Assembly: GCF_003076135.1 (NCBI RefSeq)
Contig: NZ_QDGZ01000001.1
Location: 124,001-188,000 of the forward strand
DNA length: 64,000 nt
Direction of reading: 5' to 3'
Source: Nocardioides gansuensis
GTDB taxonomy: Bacteria; Actinomycetota; Actinomycetes; Propionibacteriales; Nocardioidaceae
The notes under the pieces were generated by a model, which saw only the letters and a program-made list of their open reading frames with translations, did not search any database and was not told the DNA's origin. How positions within the stretch are numbered: position 1 is the stretch's first letter; each line of letters begins with the position of its first letter. The translations under genes and the position numbers were made by a program. Positions 43,529-52,199 of the stretch are shown here, one piece after another.

Positions 43529-44286
43529 CCAGCCCCTGGGGCGTGCCGCCAGTGACCGACGCCGACTACCAGCGCCGCACCCAGGAGCGGGAGCGAACGA
43601 GCGACCCCGGCCCCCGCCGGTCGAGCGAAGTCGAGACCCGCCGCGCGGACGCCGCCGGCCTCGAGGTCCGCAGCGTCACCTTCTGGGTCGGCCGCGCCCT
43701 GCTGGACGACGTCAGCGTCACCTTCCCTGCCGGCAAGGTGACGGCCCTCTCCGGCCCGAGCGGCTCGGGCAAGACCACGCTGCTCTCCGTCGCCGGCGGG
43801 CTGCTCGAGCCCACGTCGGGCACCGCGACGTACGCCGGCCGGCCGACGTGGACCGGCAGCGGTGATCCGCGTCCAGAGGTGGCGTTCGTGCTGCAGGTCT
43901 ACGGCCTGGTGCCGATCCTCTCCGCGGGCGAGAACGTGTCGATCGCCCTGCGCGCCCGCGGCGTCGCGCCGGCCGAGGCGGACGACCGTGCCGCCGCGGC
44001 CCTCGCCCGCTTCGGCGTCGCCGACCTCACCGACCGGCAGGTCGAGGAGCTCTCCGGCGGCCAGCTGCAGCGCGTCGCCTGTGCCCGCGGCTTCGTGGTG
44101 GGGGCCGAGGTGCTGCTGGCCGACGAGCCGACCTCGGAGCTCGACGAGACCAACCGCGCCCTCGTGCTCGCGGAGCTCCACGCGGAGGCCGAGCGGGGAT
44201 CGGTGGTCGTGGTCGCCACCCACGACCCCGCCGTCGTCGAGGCCTGCGACCTCCACCACGCGCTGGACGAAGGCCGGCTGCGATGA
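43525..44286 (+). CDS. Second ABC transporter ATP-binding protein
   Basis: 253 residues. Walker A GPSGSGKTTLL (~78-88), signature LSGGQLQRVACA (about 173-184), Walker B VLLADEPTSELD, switch His in VVATHDPAVVE. The N-terminal ~45 residues are not part of the fold; residues RRSSEVETR there derive from a REP-like element at 43619-43638. The GTG overlaps the previous stop (GTGA) and the stop overlaps the permease start. Together with the first ATPase it may form a heterodimer, or each may serve one of the two permeases. Confidence 0.9.
   Translation: MTSPWGVPPVTDADYQRRTQERERTSDPGPRRSSEVETRRADAAGLEVRSVTFWVGRALLDDVSVTFPAGKVTALSGPSGSGKTTLLSVAGGLLEPTSGTATYAGRPTWTGSGDPRPEVAFVLQVYGLVPILSAGENVSIALRARGVAPAEADDRAAAALARFGVADLTDRQVEELSGGQLQRVACARGFVVGAEVLLADEPTSELDETNRALVLAELHAEAERGSVVVVATHDPAVVEACDLHHALDEGRLR
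43619..43638. repeat. REP-like 20-mer inside the ABC gene
   Basis: GGTCGAGCGAAGTCGAGACC is exactly the reverse complement of 62898-62917 in the pirin gene. Arms GGTC(T)CGA-type flank CGAAG. In frame it encodes the RSSEVET peptide. Confidence 0.75.
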
Positions 44287-46580
44287 CCCGCGTCCTGCGC
44301 GGTGCCTGGAGCCGCCGGGGCGCGCTGGGCACGCTGGTCGCGATGACCGCCGTGGTCGTCGGCGGCACGGTGGTGGTGCTCGGCTTCGCCCGAGCAGCCG
44401 GCACGTCGGCCCTGCTCACCGCGCCGTTGCTCCTCCTCGGCGCCGTCGCCGTGCCCAGCATCGGCCGCGAGCTGGCCACCGCGCGCCGCGAGGAGATCGG
44501 CCTGGCCCGGCTGCGCGGCGTGCACGGGGGACGGCTGTGGCGCTTCCTGCTCGCGGAGCCCCTGCTCGCCGTGGTGCTCGGCACCCTGGCAGGCGCCGGC
44601 GTGGGGTGGCTCGCCGGCCGGCTCGTGACGACCGCCTGGCTCGGCGAGGCGGCGCCGATGCTGTGCGGGTCGACGCTGGGCGTGGCGCTGGGCATCGCCG
44701 CGGGCGCCCTCGCGCTCGTGATGGTCGGGTCCGCGCTCGCGCTCCGCGAGCCGTTGGCCCTGCAGGTGGCCCCGGCCCGTCGCCCCCGTGCCGCCACGAC
44801 GGCCGCGCTGTTCCTCGGCGTGCTCGTCATCGTCGGCGCCGGCGTCGCGGCGTACCGCGCCCGCGCCGCCACCACCGCCGAGCCCGACGCGGTGGTGCTC
44901 CTGGGCCCGGCGCTGGTCGGCCTGGCCCTCGGCCAGGTCGCCGTCTGGCTGCTTCGGGTGCTCGCGAGGGTGGCCACCGGGCCGACGGCCGCGCGCGGCC
45001 TCGCGCCGATGCTCGTGGCCCGCCGGCTCGCCCGCACCGACGACCTCGCCACGCCCGTGCGGCTCGTGGTGGCGGCCGCCGTCGTGGGTGCCCTCGCCCT
45101 CACCGGCGCCGTCGCCGTCGGGCGCTGGGCCGACGACCAGGCCCGGCTGGACGCCGGCGCCCCACTCGCCTTCCGCGTCGACGGCGGCGCCGCACAGGCG
45201 CTGGCGCTCACGCACCGGCTCGACCCGGAGGGGCGGTGGCTGATGGCCGCGGCGACCGTGCCGAGCGAGGGCCGCCCCGGCGAGCGGCGCGCGTTCGTGG
45301 ACGCCGCGCGGTACGACGCGGTGGTCGGCGACTTCCTCGACGGCACTCCGGCGGCGGGGGTGGGCCCGGCGGTCGCCGCGCTGGCCACGGAGACGCCGCC
45401 CCTGGTCACCGAGGCCGGCGCGCGGGTGATCGAGCTCCACGTGGAGCTGCAGACCCTCTCCGACCTCGCGGCCCCCGGGCGCCTGGTGCTCCACCTGACC
45501 TACGTCGCAGGCGGCGACTACACCACCACCGTCAGCCTCCCCGTCCGGGTGGCAGCCGGCGACGGCGTGGTCCGGGCCCGGACCGAGGCGGCCGACTGTG
45601 AGGCCGCGTGCTCGGTGACCAGCCTCGCGGTCGAGCGGGGGCCCGGCGACGCGGACCTGCGGGTGCTGCTGCGCAGGGCGGAGCTCGGCGGCCTCGACCT
45701 CGCCCGGCAGGCGTGGGTGCCGGGCCCCGACGCCGAGCCCGTCGACGACCTCGACGGCGGCCGGCTCCTCGTCAACCGCCCCGACGGCATGGAGATCGCG
45801 CCGGAGCCCGATGCGATCACCACGGTCGTGCCCGAGGCGTCGACCCGGCCGCTCGCGGCGCTCGTGGCCGCCGGCACGGACCCACGAGGGGTGGTCCGCA
45901 CGCCGGGAGGCGACGAGCGGCCGCTGGCCCGCGTGGCCACGGCCGGCACGCTGCCCCTGGTCGGCTCCGTCGGCACGCTCGCCGACCTCCCGAGCGCCCT
46001 CGCCGGGTCTGGCCCCACCGTCTCCACCGGGCAGGTCGCGGTGCTCGCGGCCGCAGGCACGCCCGACGCCCTGGTGGCCGAGCTCACCACCGCCGTGGGC
46101 ACGCGCCCGCGCACCCCGGCCGACGCCCACCGCGACGTGTGGGCGGCGTCCGGCGCCGACCAGGCCCGTGCCCAGGCGCTGATGGCCGTGGCCGCCGCGC
46201 TCGTCGCGCTGCTGGCGCTGGCCGCGGAGGTGGCCCGCCAGCTCCGCGGCTACCGCCACGACGTCGCTGCACTCCGGGTGCTCGGCATCGGGCTCGGCAC
46301 CGCCCGACGCGCCGGCCGCGCCGAGCTCGCCCTCGTGGCCGGCCTGGTCGTCGTGGCCGTGGTCGCCGGAGGCTGGCTGGCCGCCCGGCTGCTGCTCGCG
46401 GGCCTGCCCCTGCTCTCACCGCCCATCGCCTCGACTCCCCTGGACACCTCCCCGGCGGTCGTCTGGCTGCTCGTGCCCGCCGCCCTCGCGGCGGCGGCGG
46501 TGCTGCTGGTGGGCGGCCGGGCCCGGGCCGTGCGCGCCTCGGAGACCCGGCCGGCCATCCTCCGGAACGAGGAGGGCTGA
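44283..46580 (+). CDS. FtsX-type ABC permease
   Basis: 765 residues with about eight to nine transmembrane helices. An N-terminal hydrophobic pair and conserved cytoplasmic ARREEIGLARLRGVHGGRLWRFLLAE (given in part) is the FtsX/MacB coupling region; two large soluble domains face outside, the first containing LDPEGRWLMAAA, also found in the neighbouring permease. C-terminal helices follow RGYRHDVAALRVLGIG. Probably exports or extracts a hydrophobic substrate with the two ATPases encoded upstream. The start overlaps the ATPase stop. Confidence 0.85.
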   Translation: MTRVLRGAWSRRGALGTLVAMTAVVVGGTVVVLGFARAAGTSALLTAPLLLLGAVAVPSIGRELATARREEIGLARLRGVHGGRLWRFLLAEPLLAVVLGTLAGAGVGWLAGRLVTTAWLGEAAPMLCGSTLGVALGIAAGALALVMVGSALALREPLALQVAPARRPRAATTAALFLGVLVIVGAGVAAYRARAATTAEPDAVVLLGPALVGLALGQVAVWLLRVLARVATGPTAARGLAPMLVARRLARTDDLATPVRLVVAAAVVGALALTGAVAVGRWADDQARLDAGAPLAFRVDGGAAQALALTHRLDPEGRWLMAAATVPSEGRPGERRAFVDAARYDAVVGDFLDGTPAAGVGPAVAALATETPPLVTEAGARVIELHVELQTLSDLAAPGRLVLHLTYVAGGDYTTTVSLPVRVAAGDGVVRARTEAADCEAACSVTSLAVERGPGDADLRVLLRRAELGGLDLARQAWVPGPDAEPVDDLDGGRLLVNRPDGMEIAPEPDAITTVVPEASTRPLAALVAAGTDPRGVVRTPGGDERPLARVATAGTLPLVGSVGTLADLPSALAGSGPTVSTGQVAVLAAAGTPDALVAELTTAVGTRPRTPADAHRDVWAASGADQARAQALMAVAAALVALLALAAEVARQLRGYRHDVAALRVLGIGLGTARRAGRAELALVAGLVVVAVVAGGWLAARLLLAGLPLLSPPIASTPLDTSPAVVWLLVPAALAAAAVLLVGGRARAVRASETRPAILRNEEG

Positions 46581-49500
46581 TGCGACAGCTCCTCGGCGCC
46601 GTCCTGCGTGGGCTCAGGGCCCGCGCGCTCCTGACCGCCGGCTCGCTGCTGCTGACCGCGCTCGCCGTGGCCAGCGCGGTGCTCGGGCCCGCCTTCTCCG
46701 AGGCGGTCACCGACTCCTTCGTCGTGACCCGGCTCCGGGAGGCGCCCGCGGCCCAGACCGGGCTGGTGCGCCGCCTCCTGCCAGACCCGGGGGTCGCGCC
46801 CGGTGATGCGGTGGCGCACGCGACCGACGCCGCCTCCGCGCGCGACATCGGCCCCTGGCAGGCGCCGCAGGCCATCACCGAGTCGCAGTCCTACAGCGCC
46901 CTCGGCGGCGAGGCGCTCTTCTGGGGAGTGCCCGGTGCCTGCAAGCGGCTGGAGGTCGTCGGCCGATGCCCCCGCGCACCGGGCGAGGTGCTGATGTTCG
47001 GCGTCGACGCCGACCGCGCCGGCGCCGAGGTCGGTGACCGCGTGCGGCTGCTCGCCCCCGAGCCGCCCGCCATCGCAGGGCAGCTGCCCCGGCCGCCGAT
47101 CGACACGGTCAGGCTGGTCGGCACCTACGCCACGCCGGCCGACGACCGCCACTGGTTCCAGCCCGGCACGCTGAGCAGCGGCCCCGAGCGCCCCGGCCCG
47201 CCCTTCGTGCCCTACCGGCCCGCGCCGCTGGTCACCGGGGTCTCCACGTTCGAGGCGTTCCCGCCCGGCGACTGGTGGGTGCGCATCGAGACCCGGCTGG
47301 ACGTGCCCGCCGACCTGGGCGCCGACGACCTGCAGGCGGCCCGCGCCGCGGCCGCCACCCTGGCCGACCTGGACGAAGCGGTCGACGGCGGCACACTAAC
47401 GGGTGTGGCCGAGGGCGACCTCAACGACCTGACGGCCATCGAGGAGGAGGTCCGGGCCCAGGAGGGCACCGCCCGCCGGACCATCGCCCCCGCCCTGCTG
47501 TCCCTCGTGCTGGTCGCGTTCGCCCTGCTCCTGCGTCTGCTCATGGCAGCCAGCGAGCTGCGCGTCCCCGAGCTCGCCCTGGCGTCGCTGCGGGGAGTCG
47601 GCACCCGACGTCTCTGGGCCCTCGGCCTCGCCGAGCCACTCGTCGTACTCACCCTGGCCGCACCCTTCGGCGTCGCCCTCGGACTGGTGGCGCGGGCTGT
47701 CCTGACCCGCGCCTGGCTGGTGCCGGGGCTGCCGCTCGCGGTGCCGGCGGTGAGCTGGGTGGCGGTCGCGCTGGTCCTGGCGGGCGCGGTGGCCGTCGCC
47801 TGCGTCGCGGTGGGCCTCGTGGTGCGCAGGTCGCTGTCGGCGCAGCTGTCGGGCGTACGCCGCCCGCACCGGTCGCACCGCTGGGCTCTCGTCGCCCAGC
47901 TGGTCCTGGTGGCGCTGGCGCTCACCGTGCTGGCCAGCCGGATCGCCGGCGGCCGGCAGGCGGAGCCCGACGCGACCGACCTGGTGCTGCCGGTGCTGCT
48001 CGCGGTGGTCGCCGGCCTGGGGGCGACGCGCGTCGCCGCCTGGCTGGCCGCCTGGTGGACCCGCCGCTCGCGCGGTCGCTCGCTGTCGGGCTTCGTGTCC
48101 TCGCGGGCGGTCTCCCGCCGGCAGGAGGGCACCCTGGTGATCCTCCCGATCACGGCGGCGGTCGCGGTAGCCGTGTTCTCCGCAGGGGTGCACGACTCCG
48201 CCGCGACCTGGCGCGCCAGCGTCGCGGCCACGGTGTCGCCGGCGCACACCACCTGGCACTCGCCGCTGGGGCTGACCGGGACGGTCGCCATGACTCGCCA
48301 GCTCGACCCGGAGGGGGAGTGGCTGATGACGGCCGCGTCGGCCGCCCTGCCGGGGGCGGGCTTGGCCGTCGTGGACAGGGACCGCCTGGCGAGCGTGGCG
48401 GCGTGGCCGCCGACCTGGAGCCCCGGCCGGTCGGTCGAGGACGTGGTGGACGCGCTCGGGGCCGACGGCCACGTGCCGTCCGTGGCCGGCCGCAGGGTCT
48501 CGGTCACCCTCGACAACCAGGTCGCCACGTCGACCGGGCTGACCCTCGAGCTGCGCCTGGGCCAGCAGGGCAGCCGCCTGCGCCGGCTCTACCTCGGGCC
48601 CTTCGAGTCCGGCACGTCCACCCTGTCGGCCCGGCTCCGCGACTGCGACGACGGCTGCCCGCTCGAGGGGATGACGCTCGGCGGCAGCGCGGGCACGGCG
48701 GCCGTGATGGCCGGCCGGGCGCGGATCCTCGCCCTCGAGGTCGACGGCCGCCGCATCCCGTTCGAGGGTGCTGGCTGGTCGTCGTCGTCCACCGACAGCT
48801 CTCGCTCGGCGATCGCCGACATGCAGGTCGGGGAGTCCCTCGACCTCACCTTCGACACCGGCGGCCAGCCCGCCATGGCCCGGCTGACCTCCGGCGGGTT
48901 CACCGCGAAGCGTCCCGCCCTGCGCGGGCTGGACGTGGTCGACGACGCACTGCTGCAGTTCGACGGCTCCGCCTACCCTGCCCTCGACGTCCGCGGCCGG
49001 CTCGACGGGATGCCGTTCGCCGGTCCGGCGGGCCTGCTGGTCGACCACACGGCGCTGCTGACCGACCGGCCCGTCTATGAGTCGGTGCTGGACACGCGGG
49101 TGCTGATGCGCGAGGGCGCGCCCGCTGCGATGCGGGAGGCCCTCGCGGACGCCGGGCTCACCGTGGAGACCACCCTCGCGGCCGAGCGCCGGCTGCTCGA
49201 CCAGAGCGCCTACGCGCTGGCCCTGCGCCTCTACGGCCTGGTCGCGGTGCTCGTGCTCCTGATGGCGCTCGCCGGCCTGGCCGTCAGCACCGCCGTTCAG
49301 CTGCCCGCCCGCCGCCGTGACGCTGCGGCGCTGCGAGTCGTCGGCGTGCCCCGGCGCGCGGTGATGGCGGCGGTGGCGCGCGAGTTCGCCAGCGTGCTCG
49401 GGGCGGCGGCGGCGGCAGGGATCGCCGCCGGGGCGCTGGCCCAGTGGGTGGTGCTGCGCTCGCTCACCCTGGGCCACGTCGAGGCGCTCTCGTCACCACG

Positions 49501-49642
49501 GGTGGTGGCGGCGATCTCGCCGTCCCGGCTGATGGCGCTCGGGGTGATCGCCGTCGTAGCGCTCGGCCTCGCGGCGTACGTCAGCGCCCTGCTCGCCGTG
49601 CGCGGCGCCCGGGGAGCGACGCTGCGGGAGAACGCCCGCTGA
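46580..49642 (+). CDS. Large FtsX-type ABC permease
   Basis: 1020 residues, larger than the upstream permease and homologous to it (LDPEGEWLMTAASA in place of LDPEGRWLMAAA; VPELALASLRGVGTRRLWALGLAE coupling loop). N-terminal signal-anchor-like helix (ALLTAGSLLLTALAVASAV), a ~250-residue extracellular domain, four central helices (~320-470), a second extracellular domain (~500-840) with paired Cys (RDCDDGCPLEG, likely disulfide), and four C-terminal helices ending with MALGVIAVVALGLAAYVSALLAV. GGAGG lies six bases before the ATG. Substrate unknown. Confidence 0.85.
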   Translation: MRQLLGAVLRGLRARALLTAGSLLLTALAVASAVLGPAFSEAVTDSFVVTRLREAPAAQTGLVRRLLPDPGVAPGDAVAHATDAASARDIGPWQAPQAITESQSYSALGGEALFWGVPGACKRLEVVGRCPRAPGEVLMFGVDADRAGAEVGDRVRLLAPEPPAIAGQLPRPPIDTVRLVGTYATPADDRHWFQPGTLSSGPERPGPPFVPYRPAPLVTGVSTFEAFPPGDWWVRIETRLDVPADLGADDLQAARAAAATLADLDEAVDGGTLTGVAEGDLNDLTAIEEEVRAQEGTARRTIAPALLSLVLVAFALLLRLLMAASELRVPELALASLRGVGTRRLWALGLAEPLVVLTLAAPFGVALGLVARAVLTRAWLVPGLPLAVPAVSWVAVALVLAGAVAVACVAVGLVVRRSLSAQLSGVRRPHRSHRWALVAQLVLVALALTVLASRIAGGRQAEPDATDLVLPVLLAVVAGLGATRVAAWLAAWWTRRSRGRSLSGFVSSRAVSRRQEGTLVILPITAAVAVAVFSAGVHDSAATWRASVAATVSPAHTTWHSPLGLTGTVAMTRQLDPEGEWLMTAASAALPGAGLAVVDRDRLASVAAWPPTWSPGRSVEDVVDALGADGHVPSVAGRRVSVTLDNQVATSTGLTLELRLGQQGSRLRRLYLGPFESGTSTLSARLRDCDDGCPLEGMTLGGSAGTAAVMAGRARILALEVDGRRIPFEGAGWSSSSTDSSRSAIADMQVGESLDLTFDTGGQPAMARLTSGGFTAKRPALRGLDVVDDALLQFDGSAYPALDVRGRLDGMPFAGPAGLLVDHTALLTDRPVYESVLDTRVLMREGAPAAMREALADAGLTVETTLAAERRLLDQSAYALALRLYGLVAVLVLLMALAGLAVSTAVQLPARRRDAAALRVVGVPRRAVMAAVAREFASVLGAAAAAGIAAGALAQWVVLRSLTLGHVEALSSPRVVAAISPSRLMALGVIAVVALGLAAYVSALLAVRGARGATLRENAR

Positions 49643-49651
49643 GGCGCCTCA
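49640..49651. terminator. 12-bp palindrome formed by two convergent stops
   Basis: TGAGGCGCCTCA is a perfect palindrome whose ends are the TGA stops of the FtsX permease (plus) and of the response regulator (minus). It is short for a terminator; it may only reflect stop-codon symmetry. Confidence 0.3.
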
Positions 49652-50359
49652 GGCCCCGTCGAAGCGGAAGCCGACGCCGCGGACGGTGCGGATCCATGAG
49701 GTCGTCGAGTGCAGGCGCAGCTTGCGGCGGAGGTTGGCCACGTGCACGTCGACGACGTGGCTGTCGCCGGTGAACTCGGTGTCCCACACCTCGCGGAGCA
49801 GCTCACCGCGCGGCACGACGGTGCCCGAGCGGGTGGCCAGGTGGCAGAGCAGGTCGTACTCGGTGCGGGTCAGGTCGACCACGTCGCCGTCGATGGTGAC
49901 GAGGTGGGCGTTCCGGTCGACGAGGAGGCCGGCGCCGCCGTCGATCACGGCGGGGCTGGCGGGCGAGGCCGCCCGGGTCTGGTCGGGGGCCCCGCGGGGG
50001 CGGCGGAAGAGGGCCGCGACGCGGGCCGTCAGCTCGCGGGGGGAGAACGGCTTGGCGATGTAGTCGTCGGCACCGACTTCGAGGCCGATCAGGACGTCGA
50101 TCTCCTGGGCGCGGGCGGTGAGCATCACGACGTAGCAGTCGCTGGTGTCACGGATCCGCCGGCACACCTCGACGCCGTCCATGCCGGGCAGGGAGAGGTC
50201 CAGGGTGACCAGGTCGGGGTTGGTCTCGGCGATGACGGCAAGGGCTTGGGAGCCGTCGGCGACGCGCGTGACGGCGAAGCCGGCGCGGCCCAGCACCTCC
50301 GAGACGAGCTCCGCGATCGACGGGTCGTCCTCGACGACCACCGCACGTCGTTCTGCCAT
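49649..50359 (-). CDS. OmpR/PhoB-type response regulator
   Basis: 236 residues. Receiver domain 1-120 with acidic pocket ED-D (VVEDDPS, 10-12), phospho-acceptor Asp54 (VTLDLSLPG), Thr in MLTARAQ and Lys in AKPFSPREL; winged-helix output domain ~140-234 (TRTEYDLLCHLATRSGTVVPR, VVDVHVANLRRKL, IRTVRGVGFRF). No histidine kinase is encoded next to it, so it is an orphan or its kinase lies elsewhere. GGGGGAAG precedes the start. A link with the neighbouring ABC exporter is only positional. Confidence 0.92.
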   Translation of the reverse strand: MAERRAVVVEDDPSIAELVSEVLGRAGFAVTRVADGSQALAVIAETNPDLVTLDLSLPGMDGVEVCRRIRDTSDCYVVMLTARAQEIDVLIGLEVGADDYIAKPFSPRELTARVAALFRRPRGAPDQTRAASPASPAVIDGGAGLLVDRNAHLVTIDGDVVDLTRTEYDLLCHLATRSGTVVPRGELLREVWDTEFTGDSHVVDVHVANLRRKLRLHSTTSWIRTVRGVGFRFDGA

Positions 50360-50510
50360 CAGCTTCCCCCTGTGTCCTCGTGATCAAACAACGTCCCGAG
50401 AACAGCCGCAACACCCAGGCTGAACGCTGATGCCCATCTGCACGACTAACGGTCGATGTCTGCCGGCGTCACGCTCCGTGTCCCCCCGCCGCAAGAAATC
50501 CTCGTGACAG

Positions 50511-50536
50511 TGTCGTAACCACCGCACGCCGTTCGT
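50511..50536 (+). promoter_or_regulatory. Candidate ECF42-type promoter
   Basis: TGTCGT (50511-50516) and CGT (50534-50536) with a 17-base spacer resemble the TGTCGA/CGT-type ECF42 promoter as I recall it. It lies about 55 bases upstream of the YCII gene ATG, so the sigma factor could control its own operon. Confidence 0.4.
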
Positions 50537-50589
50537 GGAGAAGATGGTAGGGCCGGAGATGCTGGCCCACCGACACATTGGAGGAATTC

Positions 50590-50949
50590 ATGACGCAGTA
50601 CCTGCTCTCGGTCCACCAGGCCGAAGGTGACGACATGCCGACCTCGATGGAGGAGCTACAGCCGATCTTCGACGCGGTGGACGCGTTCAACCAGAAGGTG
50701 CGGGACGCGGGCGCCTGGGTGTTCGGCGGCGGCCTGCAGGGCATCGAGTCCGCCACCACGGTCGACGGGACCGGCGACGGTGCCCCGGTCGTGACCGACG
50801 GTCCCTTCGCCGAGTCCAAGGAGTACCTCGGTGGCTTCTGGATCATCGAGGCCCCCGACCTCGACGCCGCCCTGAAGTGGGCCGCCGAGGGCTCCGCGGC
50901 CTGCCGGGGCAAGGTCGAGGTCCGCCCGTTCCAGGAGGAGCCGTCCTGA
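50590..50949 (+). CDS. DGPF/YCII-domain protein
   Basis: 119 residues of the YCII superfamily DGPF subgroup (MTQYLLSVHQ start, the diagnostic VVTDGPFAESKEYLGGFWII near 78-97, IEAPDLDAALKWA). The fold is a ferredoxin-like dimer. Genes of this kind are the standard targets and neighbours of ECF42 sigma factors; their biochemistry is unknown. GGAGG sits directly before the ATG. The sigma factor start overlaps this stop (CTGA). Confidence 0.9.
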   Translation: MTQYLLSVHQAEGDDMPTSMEELQPIFDAVDAFNQKVRDAGAWVFGGGLQGIESATTVDGTGDGAPVVTDGPFAESKEYLGGFWIIEAPDLDAALKWAAEGSAACRGKVEVRPFQEEPS

Positions 50950-52166
50950 GCGACCACGACGGACTCCAGGCCGAGCTCACCCGGATCCACCGGGAGGAGT
51001 ACGGCCGCGTGGTGGCCTCGCTGGCGCGGCGCTTCGGCGACCTCGACCTCGCCGAGGACGCCGCCGGCGAGGCCTTCGTCGCCGCGCTCGAGCGGTGGCC
51101 CCAGGACGGCATACCGCCCAACCCTGGTGGCTGGCTGACCACGACGGCGACGCGCAAGGCGCTCGACCGGATCCGTCGCGAGTCGCACCGGGACGCCAAG
51201 CACAAGGCGGCCGCGATGCTCCACGACCCCACACCCCCCGAGCCCACCGGCGCGGTGGAGGACGACCGGCTCCGGCTGGTCTTCACCTGCTGCCACCCGG
51301 CTCTCGCGCCCGAGGCGCGGGTGGCACTCACCCTCAAGCTCGTCGGCGGCCTCACCGTCGGCGAGATCGCCTCGGCCTTCCTCGTCCAGGAGACGACCAT
51401 GGGGCAGCGGATCACCCGGGCCAAGCGGAAGATCGCCGACGCCCGCATCCCCTACCGGGTCCCCGAGCGCGAGGACCTGCCCGCCCGTCTCTCCGCGGTC
51501 CTTGCGGTCGTCTACCTCGTCTTCAACGAGGGCTATCTCGCCTCCGCCGGCGAGGCGCCGATCCGCGGCGAGCTCTGCGCCGAGGCCATCCGCCTGGGCC
51601 GGCTGCTGCGCCAGCTGCTGCCCGAGGAGCCGGAGGTCGCCGGGCTGCTGGCGCTGATGCTGCTCACCGACGCCCGGCGCGACACCCGCGTCGCGGGAGG
51701 CGAGCTGGTGACCCTGCCCGACCAGGACCGCGGCCGCTGGGACCGCGAGCTGATCGCCGAGGGCCACGCCCTCGTCCGGGAGTGCCTGGCCCGCAACCGG
51801 CCCGGCCACTACCAGCTGCTCGCCGCCATCAACGCCGTGCACACCGACGCCCCCGAGGCCGCCGCCACCGACTGGTCCCAGATCGCCCAGCTCTACGACC
51901 AGCTGTACGCCGTGTCCCCGACGCCGGTCGTCGCGCTCAACCGGGCGGTCGCGGTCGCCGAGCTCGACGGGCCCGAGGTCGCCCTCGCGCTCGTCGACCG
52001 CCTCGACCTCTCGTCGTACCACGCCTGGCACGCCACGCGGGCCGACCTGCTGCGCCGGCTGGGTCGCAGCGAGGAGGCCAAGGCGGCCTACGACGCGGCG
52101 ATCGCGGCGACCGACAACCCGGCCGAGCGCGCCTGGCTCTCCCGCCGCCGCTCCCAGCTGGGCTAG
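50946..52166 (+). CDS. ECF42-type sigma factor with C-terminal TPR domain
   Basis: 406 residues: region 2 (~8-75; YGRVVASLARRFGDLDLAEDA, GWLTTTATRKALDRIRRE), region 4 (~95-165; FTCCHPALAPEARVALTLKLVGGLTVGEIA, MGQRITRAKRKI), then a ~230-residue helical extension typical of ECF42 (LLTDARRDTR, NRPGHYQLLAAINAVH, SPTPVVALNRAVA). No anti-sigma gene is adjacent; the C-terminal domain is required for activity in the studied Streptomyces venezuelae member. No ATG, GTG or TTG opens the frame before region 2; the CTG at 50946 has AGGAGGAG seven to fourteen bases upstream and overlaps the preceding stop, so CTG is the likely start. Confidence 0.9.
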   Translation: MSDHDGLQAELTRIHREEYGRVVASLARRFGDLDLAEDAAGEAFVAALERWPQDGIPPNPGGWLTTTATRKALDRIRRESHRDAKHKAAAMLHDPTPPEPTGAVEDDRLRLVFTCCHPALAPEARVALTLKLVGGLTVGEIASAFLVQETTMGQRITRAKRKIADARIPYRVPEREDLPARLSAVLAVVYLVFNEGYLASAGEAPIRGELCAEAIRLGRLLRQLLPEEPEVAGLLALMLLTDARRDTRVAGGELVTLPDQDRGRWDRELIAEGHALVRECLARNRPGHYQLLAAINAVHTDAPEAAATDWSQIAQLYDQLYAVSPTPVVALNRAVAVAELDGPEVALALVDRLDLSSYHAWHATRADLLRRLGRSEEAKAAYDAAIAATDNPAERAWLSRRRSQLG

Positions 52167-52199
52167 CCCGGCTGGACTACCCCGGCGATCGGGCAGAGG

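Noticed and set aside
43899..46259. 786-codon minus-strand frame opposite the ABC/permease genes
   Set aside because: Antisense of strongly supported ATPase and permease genes, composition unlike a protein.
49640..49651. TGAGGCGCCTCA as a functional operator
   Set aside because: The symmetry follows largely from two convergent TGA stops; noted only as a weak terminator.
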